NCBI GenBank assembly: GCA_016217695.1
Contig: JACRHE010000171.1
Location: 1-43,883, forward strand
Reading direction: 5' to 3'
Length of the DNA stretch: 43,883 nt
Source: Nitrospirota bacterium
GTDB lineage: Bacteria; Nitrospirota; Thermodesulfovibrionia; Thermodesulfovibrionales; UBA6898
Positions 12,794 to 24,073 of the stretch are shown one piece after another (positions within the stretch are counted from its first letter, which is position 1; every line of letters starts with the position of its first letter). The position numbers and the translations under genes were made by a program. The notes under the pieces were generated by a model. It saw nothing but the letters and a program-made list of their open reading frames with translations, ran no database searches and was not told the origin of the DNA.

Positions 12794-13833
12794 AAGGTTC
12801 TTTATCAGATTTTGGTCTTGCCGACATTCTCCAGCTTATCTATTTTCAGAGAAAGACAGGGGTGTTGACCCTTGAAGGCAAGACAGACAAGGTGCGGCTT
12901 CTCTTTATCGAAGGCAATATTTCAGGCGCTGAATCAAAAAGAAGGATTGACGACAACAGGCTTGGAAAGGTGCTGCTGAAAAAAGGACTTATAAAAGAGG
13001 TTGACCTGCAGTCTGCTCTTGAGGAACAGCGTAAAACCGGGATGAAACTCGGCAACATCCTCATCAGGAAGGAGCAGGTCGGAAAAGACATTGTCGTGGA
13101 GATACTGAGCAGCCAGATAACTGAAACCGTAATCCAGATATTTGGATGGAAACAAGGCACTTATGAGTTTGCAGCACAGGGAGTGCCCCAGGATAAAGAT
13201 CTGCCTTTTTCTATAGACACGCAGCATCTGCTTATGGAGGGTCTGAGAATCGTTGATGAAATGTCCGTCATCAAGGATAAAATTACCCTGGACACGGTAC
13301 TACATAAAAAAGCCGGATCTCCCTCCGGATTGACTGAGGAAGAAGAGGAGATTCTCTCGTATGTTGATGGTGAAAACGATGTAAGCACCATTATAGATTT
13401 AAGCGGAAAGGATAATTTCCAGGTATCAAAGACCCTCTTATCTCTTATGGAAAAAGGCATCATCGAGGCATTTGAGGCGCAGGCTGTCATTACAGAGGAT
13501 CTTACTGTTGAAACCAGGAAGCATCTTGCCATTATCAGCTATCTGCCTGCCGTTGCTATCGCGCTTTCCCTAATCCTCAGCCTTACTGTTGTGCTGATGC
13601 ATCAAGGCGAAGTTCTGAAGAAATTCAGGGCGGCCGGAGATATCGAGGAGCTGAGATTGACCTTAGAAACATTCAGGATGGAACATTCAGCATATCCCCA
13701 GTCACCGGACCTGATCACCAGGAAAAAGGACCCCTGGGGCAGGCCTTATATCTACCACCTGTCAGAAAACCTTTTTTCTATCACCAGCGCAGGCGCTGAC
13801 GGTAAAGAAGGCACTGGAGATGACATTTATTGA
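12784..13833 (+). CDS. DUF4388 (PATAN-type) protein with TM segment and GspG-like C-terminal domain
   Basis: 349 aa; N-term ALEGSLSDFGLADILQLIYFQRKTGVLTLEG; C-term LRLTLETFRMEHSAYPQ...KDPWGRPYIYHLSENLFSITSAGADGKEGTGDDIY. Confidence 0.8.
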   Translation: MALEGSLSDFGLADILQLIYFQRKTGVLTLEGKTDKVRLLFIEGNISGAESKRRIDDNRLGKVLLKKGLIKEVDLQSALEEQRKTGMKLGNILIRKEQVGKDIVVEILSSQITETVIQIFGWKQGTYEFAAQGVPQDKDLPFSIDTQHLLMEGLRIVDEMSVIKDKITLDTVLHKKAGSPSGLTEEEEEILSYVDGENDVSTIIDLSGKDNFQVSKTLLSLMEKGIIEAFEAQAVITEDLTVETRKHLAIISYLPAVAIALSLILSLTVVLMHQGEVLKKFRAAGDIEELRLTLETFRMEHSAYPQSPDLITRKKDPWGRPYIYHLSENLFSITSAGADGKEGTGDDIY

Positions 13834-13930
13834 AGAGTGGCCGGACTCTGGATTATCTGGCTTATAAAGATCTACGGGAACCGACTGGACCGGATTATCG
13901 GGATCCAGCGCTTTCGTCTGTTACGCGCCC

Positions 13931-14707
13931 ATGAAGCGGCATAATGAAAATAAAGCAGTTGTTCTGCTGAGCGGAGGCATAGACTCATCGACAGTTCTGG
14001 CCATGGCTAAAGCAGGCGAATATGATCTGCATGCATTAAGTTTCAATTATCATCAGAGACATTCGAGGGAACTCGAATCTGCAAAGATGATCGGTTCAGC
14101 CCTCGAAGTAAAAAAACACCTTTTCATAAGCTTCGACATGCGGGAGATTGGCGGGTCCGCTCTGACTACTGAACTCGCGGTACCTAAGAAATTCGGATCT
14201 GACGAACAGGATGCGTTTCAGCCGGCTAAACATTTCATACCTGTCACATATGTTCCTGCCCGTAATACCATTTTTCTCTCCTTTGCTCTGGCCTGGGCAG
14301 AAGTGCTCGGAGCCGGGCATATTTTTATAGGAGCCAATGCCGTTGATTACAGCGGGTACCCGGATTGCAGGCCTCAGTATCTGCGGGCATACGAAGAAAT
14401 GGCTAATCTTGCAACCAGGATATCTGTCGAGGGAAACCTGAAATTTAGAATTCACGCTCCTCTCTTATCCATGACAAAGGCTGAAATCATACGGAAAGGA
14501 CTAGAGTTAGGCCTCGACTACTCCCTCACCTGGAGCTGTTATGACCCTCAGCGGGCCCCCCTAAAAAAAGGCTCCGGCCACGGGGCGGATTTACTTCCTT
14601 GCGGTTTCTGCGACAGCTGCCTGATCAGAAGAAAGGGTTTTCGCGAAGCCGGGGTTGAAGACCCCCTGACGGCTTGTAATACCAACGATGTTTCATCTCT
14701 GCTATGA
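13931..14707 (+). CDS. queC: 7-cyano-7-deazaguanine synthase
   Basis: 258 aa; VVLLSGGIDSSTVLAMA; C-terminal CGFCDSC. Confidence 0.96.
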   Translation: MKRHNENKAVVLLSGGIDSSTVLAMAKAGEYDLHALSFNYHQRHSRELESAKMIGSALEVKKHLFISFDMREIGGSALTTELAVPKKFGSDEQDAFQPAKHFIPVTYVPARNTIFLSFALAWAEVLGAGHIFIGANAVDYSGYPDCRPQYLRAYEEMANLATRISVEGNLKFRIHAPLLSMTKAEIIRKGLELGLDYSLTWSCYDPQRAPLKKGSGHGADLLPCGFCDSCLIRRKGFREAGVEDPLTACNTNDVSSLL

Positions 14708-14732
14708 TAGACTACACTTAGAAGGAGGGCTT

Positions 14733-15011
14733 ATGGAAGAAAAACTTTCTCGCGAAGAGTTCGTCAAAAAAGCGATTGTGAGTCTGAGGAAAGAGGGTTA
14801 TAAGGGAATCCATTCGGTATACTCAGGATTTAACGAGGCTTATAAAAAGTACTTTCAGGGAGAAAATCCGATTGAAACTACAAACAGACTCGCGCAGGAG
14901 GGAAAAATCGTCATAAGGCCCGTGAAAGGCGGAGTTATGCTCTATCTGCCTGAAGACGCACCCGGCGCAAGCAGTGCAGATCAGACATTAAAAAAGATGG
15001 GCCTGGGTTGA
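14733..15011 (+). CDS. Small conserved hypothetical protein
   Basis: Start moved from 14688 to ATG 14733 preceded by AAGGAGG; MEEKLSREEFVKKAIVSLRKEGYKGIHSVYSGFNEAYKKYF. Confidence 0.75.
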   Translation: MEEKLSREEFVKKAIVSLRKEGYKGIHSVYSGFNEAYKKYFQGENPIETTNRLAQEGKIVIRPVKGGVMLYLPEDAPGASSADQTLKKMGLG

Positions 15012-16417
15012 ACTCGGGACAGCCGGATAAGCAGATGCTGCTTTCGGTCCTGCCATCGGTAGATGAAGTTCTCAAGTCACCTGACGGGACAAGATGGCTA
15101 TCCACCTTTCGCAGAAAGAGGGTTCTTCAGGCCATACGCTCCACACTTGAGGCAAAAAGAGCTCTTCTTCTTAATGGGCGGTCAGCTGAATTTAATCCGG
15201 ATTTGCTCGCGAATGATATCGAGAAGACAATTCACGAACTTTCAGCTTTCAGCCTTACACCTGTAATCAATGCAACAGGAATAGTCATTCATACAAACCT
15301 TGGGAGAGCCATACTGTCCGAGAAGGTCCTGGAAAATGTCCTCGCTGTTAGCAGCGGATATTCCAATCTGGAATACGACCTTGAGTCAGGGAAAAGGGGT
15401 AAGAGGCATACCCATACGACACGGCTTCTGAAGGAGATTACAGGGGCAGAGGATGCGCTTATCGTTAATAACAATGCGGCTGCTGTTCTGCTATGCCTGA
15501 ATACGCTTGCAACCGGAAGAGAGGTCGTAGTCTCCAGGGGGGAACTCGTCGAGATCGGCGGATCATTCAGAGTTCCTGATGTCATGGCGGCAGGTAATGC
15601 CTTATTGCGGGAAGTAGGCACAACCAATAAAACCCACCTTCGTGACTATATACATGCGATTAACGAACATACCGGCCTTCTGTTGAAAGTCCATCAGTCA
15701 AATTACAAAATCATAGGATTTACTGACGAAGTAAAGATTGAAGAACTGGTCTCCCTGGGCAGGAGACATCAGATACCTGTCATGTACGACCTCGGCAGTG
15801 GATGTCTATTGGACCTGAAACCATACGGTATTTATTCAGAGCCTTCTGTAAAGGAGATAGTGAAGGCTGGTGTAGATGTAGTATCGTTTAGCGGGGACAA
15901 GCTACTCGGAGGCCCACAGGGAGGCATAATCGCCGGGAGGAAAGAATATCTTGATAAGATAAGGAGGAATCCTCTTGCGCGCGCTGTAAGGGCTGACAAG
16001 CTTGCTATAGCGGCATTTGAAGCAACGTTCATGGCGTACATTGATGAGGAAAACGCAATAGAGGAGATACCGACATTACACATGCTGGTTGAGTCACCTG
16101 CTACCATAAGATCGCGGGCCAATAAGATAGCGTCGGCCTTGAGACGGGTCGTTAAAGACGTACAGATTGAGGTTATACCGGACTCTTCCAAGGCAGGGGG
16201 CGGCTCCCTTCCGGAGGTAGAGTTCCCAACCTTTGCTGTCTCTATCAGACCTGTCCGTATCTCTGTTAATGAACTGGAGACCAGACTGAGAAAAGGGATA
16301 ACTCCGGTTATTGCGAGGATTAAAGACGACTCCCTGCTACTGGACGCCCGGACTATACAAAAAAAGGAGTTGGGCTGCCTGGTGACAGCAGTTGTAACCT
16401 CGCTCTCAGCAGCGTAG
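15008..16417 (+). CDS. selA: L-seryl-tRNA(Sec) selenium transferase
   Basis: 469 aa; INATGIVIHTNLGRAILSE, VSFSGDKLLGGPQGGIIAG. Confidence 0.97.
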   Translation: MNSGQPDKQMLLSVLPSVDEVLKSPDGTRWLSTFRRKRVLQAIRSTLEAKRALLLNGRSAEFNPDLLANDIEKTIHELSAFSLTPVINATGIVIHTNLGRAILSEKVLENVLAVSSGYSNLEYDLESGKRGKRHTHTTRLLKEITGAEDALIVNNNAAAVLLCLNTLATGREVVVSRGELVEIGGSFRVPDVMAAGNALLREVGTTNKTHLRDYIHAINEHTGLLLKVHQSNYKIIGFTDEVKIEELVSLGRRHQIPVMYDLGSGCLLDLKPYGIYSEPSVKEIVKAGVDVVSFSGDKLLGGPQGGIIAGRKEYLDKIRRNPLARAVRADKLAIAAFEATFMAYIDEENAIEEIPTLHMLVESPATIRSRANKIASALRRVVKDVQIEVIPDSSKAGGGSLPEVEFPTFAVSIRPVRISVNELETRLRKGITPVIARIKDDSLLLDARTIQKKELGCLVTAVVTSLSAA

Positions 16418-16480
16418 TCGCCAGGAGAAGACTTCAGAGGATGCTGTAATAGGTATTCCCATGAAGAAACGCAGCATGTG

Positions 16481-16795
16481 TCATTTGCCGTTTAATTTCT
16501 TTAAAAGAAGGGCTGAAAGTGTAAAATGAGGAAATTCATCTTCTTTGACCTTCTTATAAAAATCGCATAGTTCACAGCTTTTATATTTTTGAGCAAATGT
16601 TCCCTGAACCTCCCCTTTGCATAATGTGCCTGCTAGAATCCAGCAACTCCTGCCCGCATTAATACCTCCATGCACCCCATCGAGTTGGTGCGCTTTCGTA
16701 GCAGGGCATATTCCCAAGTCATGAACGTGAGCGCCTTCTGGTTCCCTGCCGCATTTTTTAAATTCCCAGCAGTTTAGTTTCTGTTTTTTTGTCAC
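16481..16795 (-). CDS. Small Cys-rich protein, two-CW-domain type
   Basis: 104 aa; LNCWEFKKCGREPEG...GRSCWILAGTLC...KSCELCDFYK. Confidence 0.75.
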   Translation of the reverse strand: MTKKQKLNCWEFKKCGREPEGAHVHDLGICPATKAHQLDGVHGGINAGRSCWILAGTLCKGEVQGTFAQKYKSCELCDFYKKVKEDEFPHFTLSALLLKKLNGK

Positions 16796-16935
16796 CTTCC
16801 CTACCTCCAGCCGGACTACTTGTTTATATTTAGCGCCTTAAATTAATTATACACAATGCAGGATAAGAAATGCCCAACCATTTTTCTTCAGGAAAATATT
16901 ATAATTGTGAAACTTCGGGATTACAAGGCAAAATA

Positions 16936-18819
16936 ATGCGTCATATAATTCTTGGCACAGCAGGGCACATTGATCACGGAAAAAGTTCGTTGGTAAAGGC
17001 TCTTACCGGAATCGATCCCGATCGTCTAAAGGAAGAAAAAGAGCGTGGCATCACGATTGATATAGGGTTTGCAGACCTTATTTACCCGGATGATGCTCTT
17101 ACTGTGGGAATTGTTGATGTTCCGGGACATGAGAAACTGATCAGAAATATGTTGGCCGGGGCTGGAGGAATTGATCTGGTTATGCTCGTTATAGCTTCCG
17201 ACGAGGGGATCATGCCGCAAAGCCGGGAACACCTCGCGATATGCAACCTATTGAAGATCAAATCCGGACTGATAGCAATAACAAAAAAAGATCTTGTAGA
17301 AAAAGACTGGCTCGGCCTTGTTCAGGATGAGATACAGGAATTTGTTAAGGGAACTTTTCTCGAAAACGCTCCCATTGTCGCGGTATCGTCAAAAACAGGC
17401 GAAAATCTGGAACTATTAAAAAAAATGTTACGGGACATGTCCCTTGCTGTGACTCCGAAAACGTCGCTTGGTCTATTCAGATTACCGATTGACAGGGTAT
17501 TCACCTTAAAGGGCTTTGGAACTGTCATCACCGGAACAGCAATTTCAGGCAAGGTATCTGTCGATGATGCGATAGATATCTTGCCGGGGACTCTCAAGAC
17601 AAAAGTGCGTGGATTACACAGTCATGGTAAATTTATTAATACGGCCTATGCCGGACAGCGGGTTGCGATAAATCTGCAGTCTGTTCAAAAGGAAGACCTG
17701 CGGAGGGGAGATGTCGCAGTTACACCTTCAAGTTTTTACCCTACAAAAATACTTGACGCCTTTCTGGAGCTTCTCAGGGATGTTCCGGTTCTGAAAAACA
17801 GAAGTCTTATTCACTTTTACGCAGGCACATCAGAGACAATTGCCAGGGTTATCCTTTATGGAAGAGATGAATTAAAAGCCGGAGAAAGTGGTTATTGTCA
17901 GTTCAGGCTTCAGGCGCCGATCGTTGCCGTGTCCGGAGACAGGTATATCATCAGGAGATTTTCTCCCCTCGAGACTCTTGGCGGAGGCGAAATACTTGAT
18001 ACTTCTCCTGTCAAGAGGAGGTATAGGGACACCGCTGACACTTTGAAGTCAATCCATGAAGGCACCATAGATAAGAAGATTTCTCTCAAAATTAAACAGA
18101 TGGGGCGCAATGGAATGGTAGTTGGCCTTTTGCATGGCTGGATTAACGCAGAACTTCCGGCGGTATCTGATGCATTGGGCAGACTGAAAAAGACTGAAGA
18201 AATTCTGCAGTACGAAGATATCCTTCTTCACAACGCATCCTTTACCAATATCAGAAATGAAATGCTCGAAATTCTAAGGTCTTTTCACAAAAATAATCCA
18301 CTCAAATCCGGAATGTCCAAAGAAGAAGTAAGAAATCAGCTTAAGCTATCACCTCGCTTATTCAACTTTATACTGACAAGTCTCAAGGATGTAAGCGTTG
18401 AAAAGGATATCATGCGCATGAGAGATTTTAAGATAGCACTCTCTGTAAATGAAGAAGAGTATAGAAATAAAATCATGGATTCACTGATAAAGAGCAGGTT
18501 TCAGCCACCAACTAAAGAAGAGCTTGCCCTCTCACTGAAAATAGATCAAAAGCGCATTTCGGATCTCCTGAATATACTCATAAAGGAAAGTCAAATAGTA
18601 AAAGTCAATGATTCGATTTATCTTTCGGCGGACTCTTTTCAGGATATATTAACTTTGTTAAAGAATTTTTTTTCAGGAAAACAGGAACTATCTGTTGCGG
18701 AGTTCAGAGATCTTCTGAATACCTCAAGAAAATTTGCGCTGCCAATTCTTGAATATCTTGATTCTCGCAAGATTACCTTACGAACCGGTGACGTAAGAAA
18801 ATTTATGTTAAAATCATAG
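16936..18819 (+). CDS. selB: Selenocysteine-specific translation elongation factor
   Basis: Likely start at ATG 16936 ([46 protein letters not shown]); C-terminal winged-helix repeats. Confidence 0.95.
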   Translation: MRHIILGTAGHIDHGKSSLVKALTGIDPDRLKEEKERGITIDIGFADLIYPDDALTVGIVDVPGHEKLIRNMLAGAGGIDLVMLVIASDEGIMPQSREHLAICNLLKIKSGLIAITKKDLVEKDWLGLVQDEIQEFVKGTFLENAPIVAVSSKTGENLELLKKMLRDMSLAVTPKTSLGLFRLPIDRVFTLKGFGTVITGTAISGKVSVDDAIDILPGTLKTKVRGLHSHGKFINTAYAGQRVAINLQSVQKEDLRRGDVAVTPSSFYPTKILDAFLELLRDVPVLKNRSLIHFYAGTSETIARVILYGRDELKAGESGYCQFRLQAPIVAVSGDRYIIRRFSPLETLGGGEILDTSPVKRRYRDTADTLKSIHEGTIDKKISLKIKQMGRNGMVVGLLHGWINAELPAVSDALGRLKKTEEILQYEDILLHNASFTNIRNEMLEILRSFHKNNPLKSGMSKEEVRNQLKLSPRLFNFILTSLKDVSVEKDIMRMRDFKIALSVNEEEYRNKIMDSLIKSRFQPPTKEELALSLKIDQKRISDLLNILIKESQIVKVNDSIYLSADSFQDILTLLKNFFSGKQELSVAEFRDLLNTSRKFALPILEYLDSRKITLRTGDVRKFMLKS

Positions 18820-18876
18820 GTATTTTTTTATATCAACACTCTTTTCTAATACTTATTTATATATATACATAAAAGA

Positions 18877-18888
18877 TAGTAGTAATAG
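18877..18888 (+). promoter_or_regulatory. DnaA-trio-like motif (TAG TAG TAA TAG) beside an AT-rich tract; possible oriC unwinding element
   Basis: TAGTAGTAATAG directly 3' of the AT-rich run at about 18826-18874, upstream of dnaA. Confidence 0.3.
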
Positions 18889-19037
18889 GAGGTGTTAGGA
18901 AGTAGATAAATAGACGAAGGCCGTGTTACAGATGAAGAATTTAAGTATAAAACACTGTCGGGATCGAAAGTGCTTTATAAACCGTCCTGGGATATTTAAA
19001 GTGCTTATATAATACTAACAGCAAACTTACAGAGATA

Positions 19038-19066
19038 TTGTATGGAAAAACGATTTAAGCTATAAT
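19038..19066 (+). promoter_or_regulatory. Candidate dnaA promoter
   Basis: TTGTAT - 17 nt - TATAAT (19061-19066). Confidence 0.5.
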
Positions 19067-19087
19067 AACGTACCTCCCTACTCGAAG

Positions 19088-19118
19088 TTATTAACAATTG
19101 TTGATAAATTGTTAATAA
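19088..19118. promoter_or_regulatory. Perfect inverted repeat with DnaA-box-like sequences in the dnaA leader
   Basis: TTATTAACAATT-GTTGATA-AATTGTTAATAA; TGTTGATAA (=TTATCAACA on minus) in the centre. Confidence 0.65.
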
Positions 19119-19133
19119 GGGCATTTAAAAAAT

Positions 19134-20468
19134 ATGACAATAGAAGAAATATGGAACAAAAGTCTCTTGCGAATCGAGGGAAAAGTTGGAAATAGTGTCT
19201 TCGATTTGTGGTTTAAGCCAATCAAACTTTCACAGTTGAAAGATCAGACAGCAACCCTTGAGATCCCAAACCGTTTTTTTAAAGAGTGGATTGAAGATTC
19301 ATATCCAAATCTCATAAGAGAATCGATGGAGACGGTCGTTGGTCATGAGGTAACTCTGCGCTATAAGATAGAAGATAAACAGCCCGGTGTCCAGAAGAAG
19401 ATCATAGATAAGCTTGAAAATAGAAGAATAAAACTGGCAAACAAGGGGATCTATCTTAATCCTAAGTTTTCTTTCGAAAACTTTATTACAGGCAACAGTA
19501 ATCAGTTCGCCCATGCAGCTGCAATTGCTGTTGCTGAATCGCCTGGCAAGACATATAATCCTCTGTTTATTTATGGCGGAGTCGGTCTTGGGAAAACGCA
19601 TCTCATGCATGCTATTGGCAATCGGGTACTGGATTCAAGACAGGATTTTTCGGTGCTCTATGTATCCTCGGAACAGTTTACGAATGAAGTAGTGTCCTCG
19701 CTGCGGCATGACAAGATGACAGAGTTAAAGGAAAAATATAGAAACCTGGATCTCCTCCTTCTTGATGATGTGCAGTTTATCGCGAAAAAAACTGCTACGC
19801 AGGAAGAATTTTTTTATACGTTTAATGCACTCTATGAGAAGCAGAAGCAGATAGTCATATCCTGCGACAGACCACCTAAAGAAATTAGTGAGGTTACGGA
19901 CAGGCTCAGGTCAAGGTTTAATATGGGGCTGATAGCAGATATCCAGCCTCCGGACATAGAGACGAAGCTGGCCATTATTTATAAAAAAGCTGATACCATG
20001 GGCATAAAAAGAATACCTGATGAAGTAGTAAATTTCCTTGCGACAAAGATCAAGTCCAATATCCGGGAGCTCGAAGGATGCCTTATCAGGATAGCTGCCC
20101 AGTCGTCGCTTACCGGAGAGGAAATATCCCTTGATACGACAAAGAAGATCCTGAAAGATATTATTCATGATGATGAGAAACCAATTACTATTGAGTCTGT
20201 GCAGAAGACCGTGTGTGATTTTTATAATATGACACTCTCAGATATCAAGGCAAGGCGAAGGACCAAGGAAATTGCCATGCCGAGACAGATAGCGATGTAT
20301 CTCTGCAAGCAGGTTACGAATGCCTCGCTGCATGAAATAGGAAAGAATTTTGGAGGCAAGGATCATGCTACTGTGATCTATGCCTGCAGACAGGTGGAAG
20401 AAAAACGCGTAAAGGACGAGACCTTCAGCAGGATGATAGACAATCTCCTGCAGAAGATAAAAAACTAA
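19134..20468 (+). CDS. dnaA: Chromosomal replication initiator protein DnaA
   Basis: 444 aa; NPLFIYGGVGLGKTHLMHAIGN; DnaA domain IV GGKDHATVIYACRQVE. Confidence 0.99.
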   Translation: MTIEEIWNKSLLRIEGKVGNSVFDLWFKPIKLSQLKDQTATLEIPNRFFKEWIEDSYPNLIRESMETVVGHEVTLRYKIEDKQPGVQKKIIDKLENRRIKLANKGIYLNPKFSFENFITGNSNQFAHAAAIAVAESPGKTYNPLFIYGGVGLGKTHLMHAIGNRVLDSRQDFSVLYVSSEQFTNEVVSSLRHDKMTELKEKYRNLDLLLLDDVQFIAKKTATQEEFFYTFNALYEKQKQIVISCDRPPKEISEVTDRLRSRFNMGLIADIQPPDIETKLAIIYKKADTMGIKRIPDEVVNFLATKIKSNIRELEGCLIRIAAQSSLTGEEISLDTTKKILKDIIHDDEKPITIESVQKTVCDFYNMTLSDIKARRRTKEIAMPRQIAMYLCKQVTNASLHEIGKNFGGKDHATVIYACRQVEEKRVKDETFSRMIDNLLQKIKN

Positions 20469-20477
20469 GGAGGGGAT

Positions 20478-21578
20478 ATGAAAATAATTGTTGCTAAGGA
20501 TGAAATTCTGGCTAAACTCTCCAATATCCAGAATATTGTTGAAAAGAGAAATACCATGCCTATTTTGAGCCATTTTCTTTTAGATGCGGGTAAGCAGAAA
20601 TCCTCTATCACTGCAACAGATCTTGATACGGCGTTAAAAGAGCCCCTTCAGATCAAGGTGGAAAAAGAGGGCAGGATCTGTATCCCTGCCAGAAAGATGT
20701 TTGAGATCGTACGAGAGGTTGAGGGCGAACTTATACTGGAATCTCTCGATGAGCAGTGGCTGAAATTAAAAGCGGGCGCCAGCAATTTCAGGCTTGCCTG
20801 TCTTTCTGCCAAGGAATTTCCCGCATGGCCGGGCATGGAGGATACGGAGGAAATATCCCTTCCGGCATCTGTACTTTCTGAGGTGATTGAAAAAACCGTT
20901 TATGCGGCCGGCGAGAGTGACACGCGCTATACACTGAACGGCATTCTTTTTCATGTCTTGCCGGACGGTAAAATCACCGTTGTCGGCACCGACGGCCACC
21001 GGCTCGCTTGCGTTAACAGGACGATCGAAGGTTCGATACTTGCAGAAAGGAAGATTATAGTTCCAAGAAAGGCGGCGACCGAGCTCAGAAAGCTCCTTGA
21101 CAAGACTGTGGAAAAAGTGAAGGTATCGTTGTGCAAGAACCATATGCTTTTTACCATAGGAGAAATGCAGTTTCTCACAAGACTGATCGAGGGAACATAT
21201 CCAAATTACGAGCAGGTAATCCCGGCTTCCAATGAAAAAAGAATAGTCGTGCAGAGGGATATCTTTGCAAAAACAGCTCGCCGGGTTGCGATTATGTCAC
21301 GGGAGAAGTCAAATGCTGTAAAGGTTGACCTATCTGAGAATTTAATCACCATAACATCCTCGAATCCAGATCTTGGCGAGGCACAGGACGAGATTTCAGT
21401 CGAGTATAAGGGCGAGAGTCTTTCATTGGGATTCAATGCCAGATACCTTATAGATATCCTTGAGTCGATGGTTTCCGAGAACATTATTATGGAATTGCAG
21501 GCTTCCCTGAGTCCGGTGTTGCTCAGAGAGGAGAAGGATGAGAGCTACAGGTGTGTACTTATGCCTATGCGGATATAG
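20478..21578 (+). CDS. dnaN: DNA polymerase III subunit beta
   Basis: 366 aa; MKIIVAKDEILAKLSNIQNIVEKRNTMPILSHFLL; C-term MPMRI. Confidence 0.98.
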   Translation: MKIIVAKDEILAKLSNIQNIVEKRNTMPILSHFLLDAGKQKSSITATDLDTALKEPLQIKVEKEGRICIPARKMFEIVREVEGELILESLDEQWLKLKAGASNFRLACLSAKEFPAWPGMEDTEEISLPASVLSEVIEKTVYAAGESDTRYTLNGILFHVLPDGKITVVGTDGHRLACVNRTIEGSILAERKIIVPRKAATELRKLLDKTVEKVKVSLCKNHMLFTIGEMQFLTRLIEGTYPNYEQVIPASNEKRIVVQRDIFAKTARRVAIMSREKSNAVKVDLSENLITITSSNPDLGEAQDEISVEYKGESLSLGFNARYLIDILESMVSENIIMELQASLSPVLLREEKDESYRCVLMPMRI

Positions 21579-24014
<2,436 letters not shown>

Positions 24015-24073
24015 AGACTGCAGAGATTGGTGATCAAGTAAATCGGGTTTAAAGGAATGTCTTATAATTCTCA

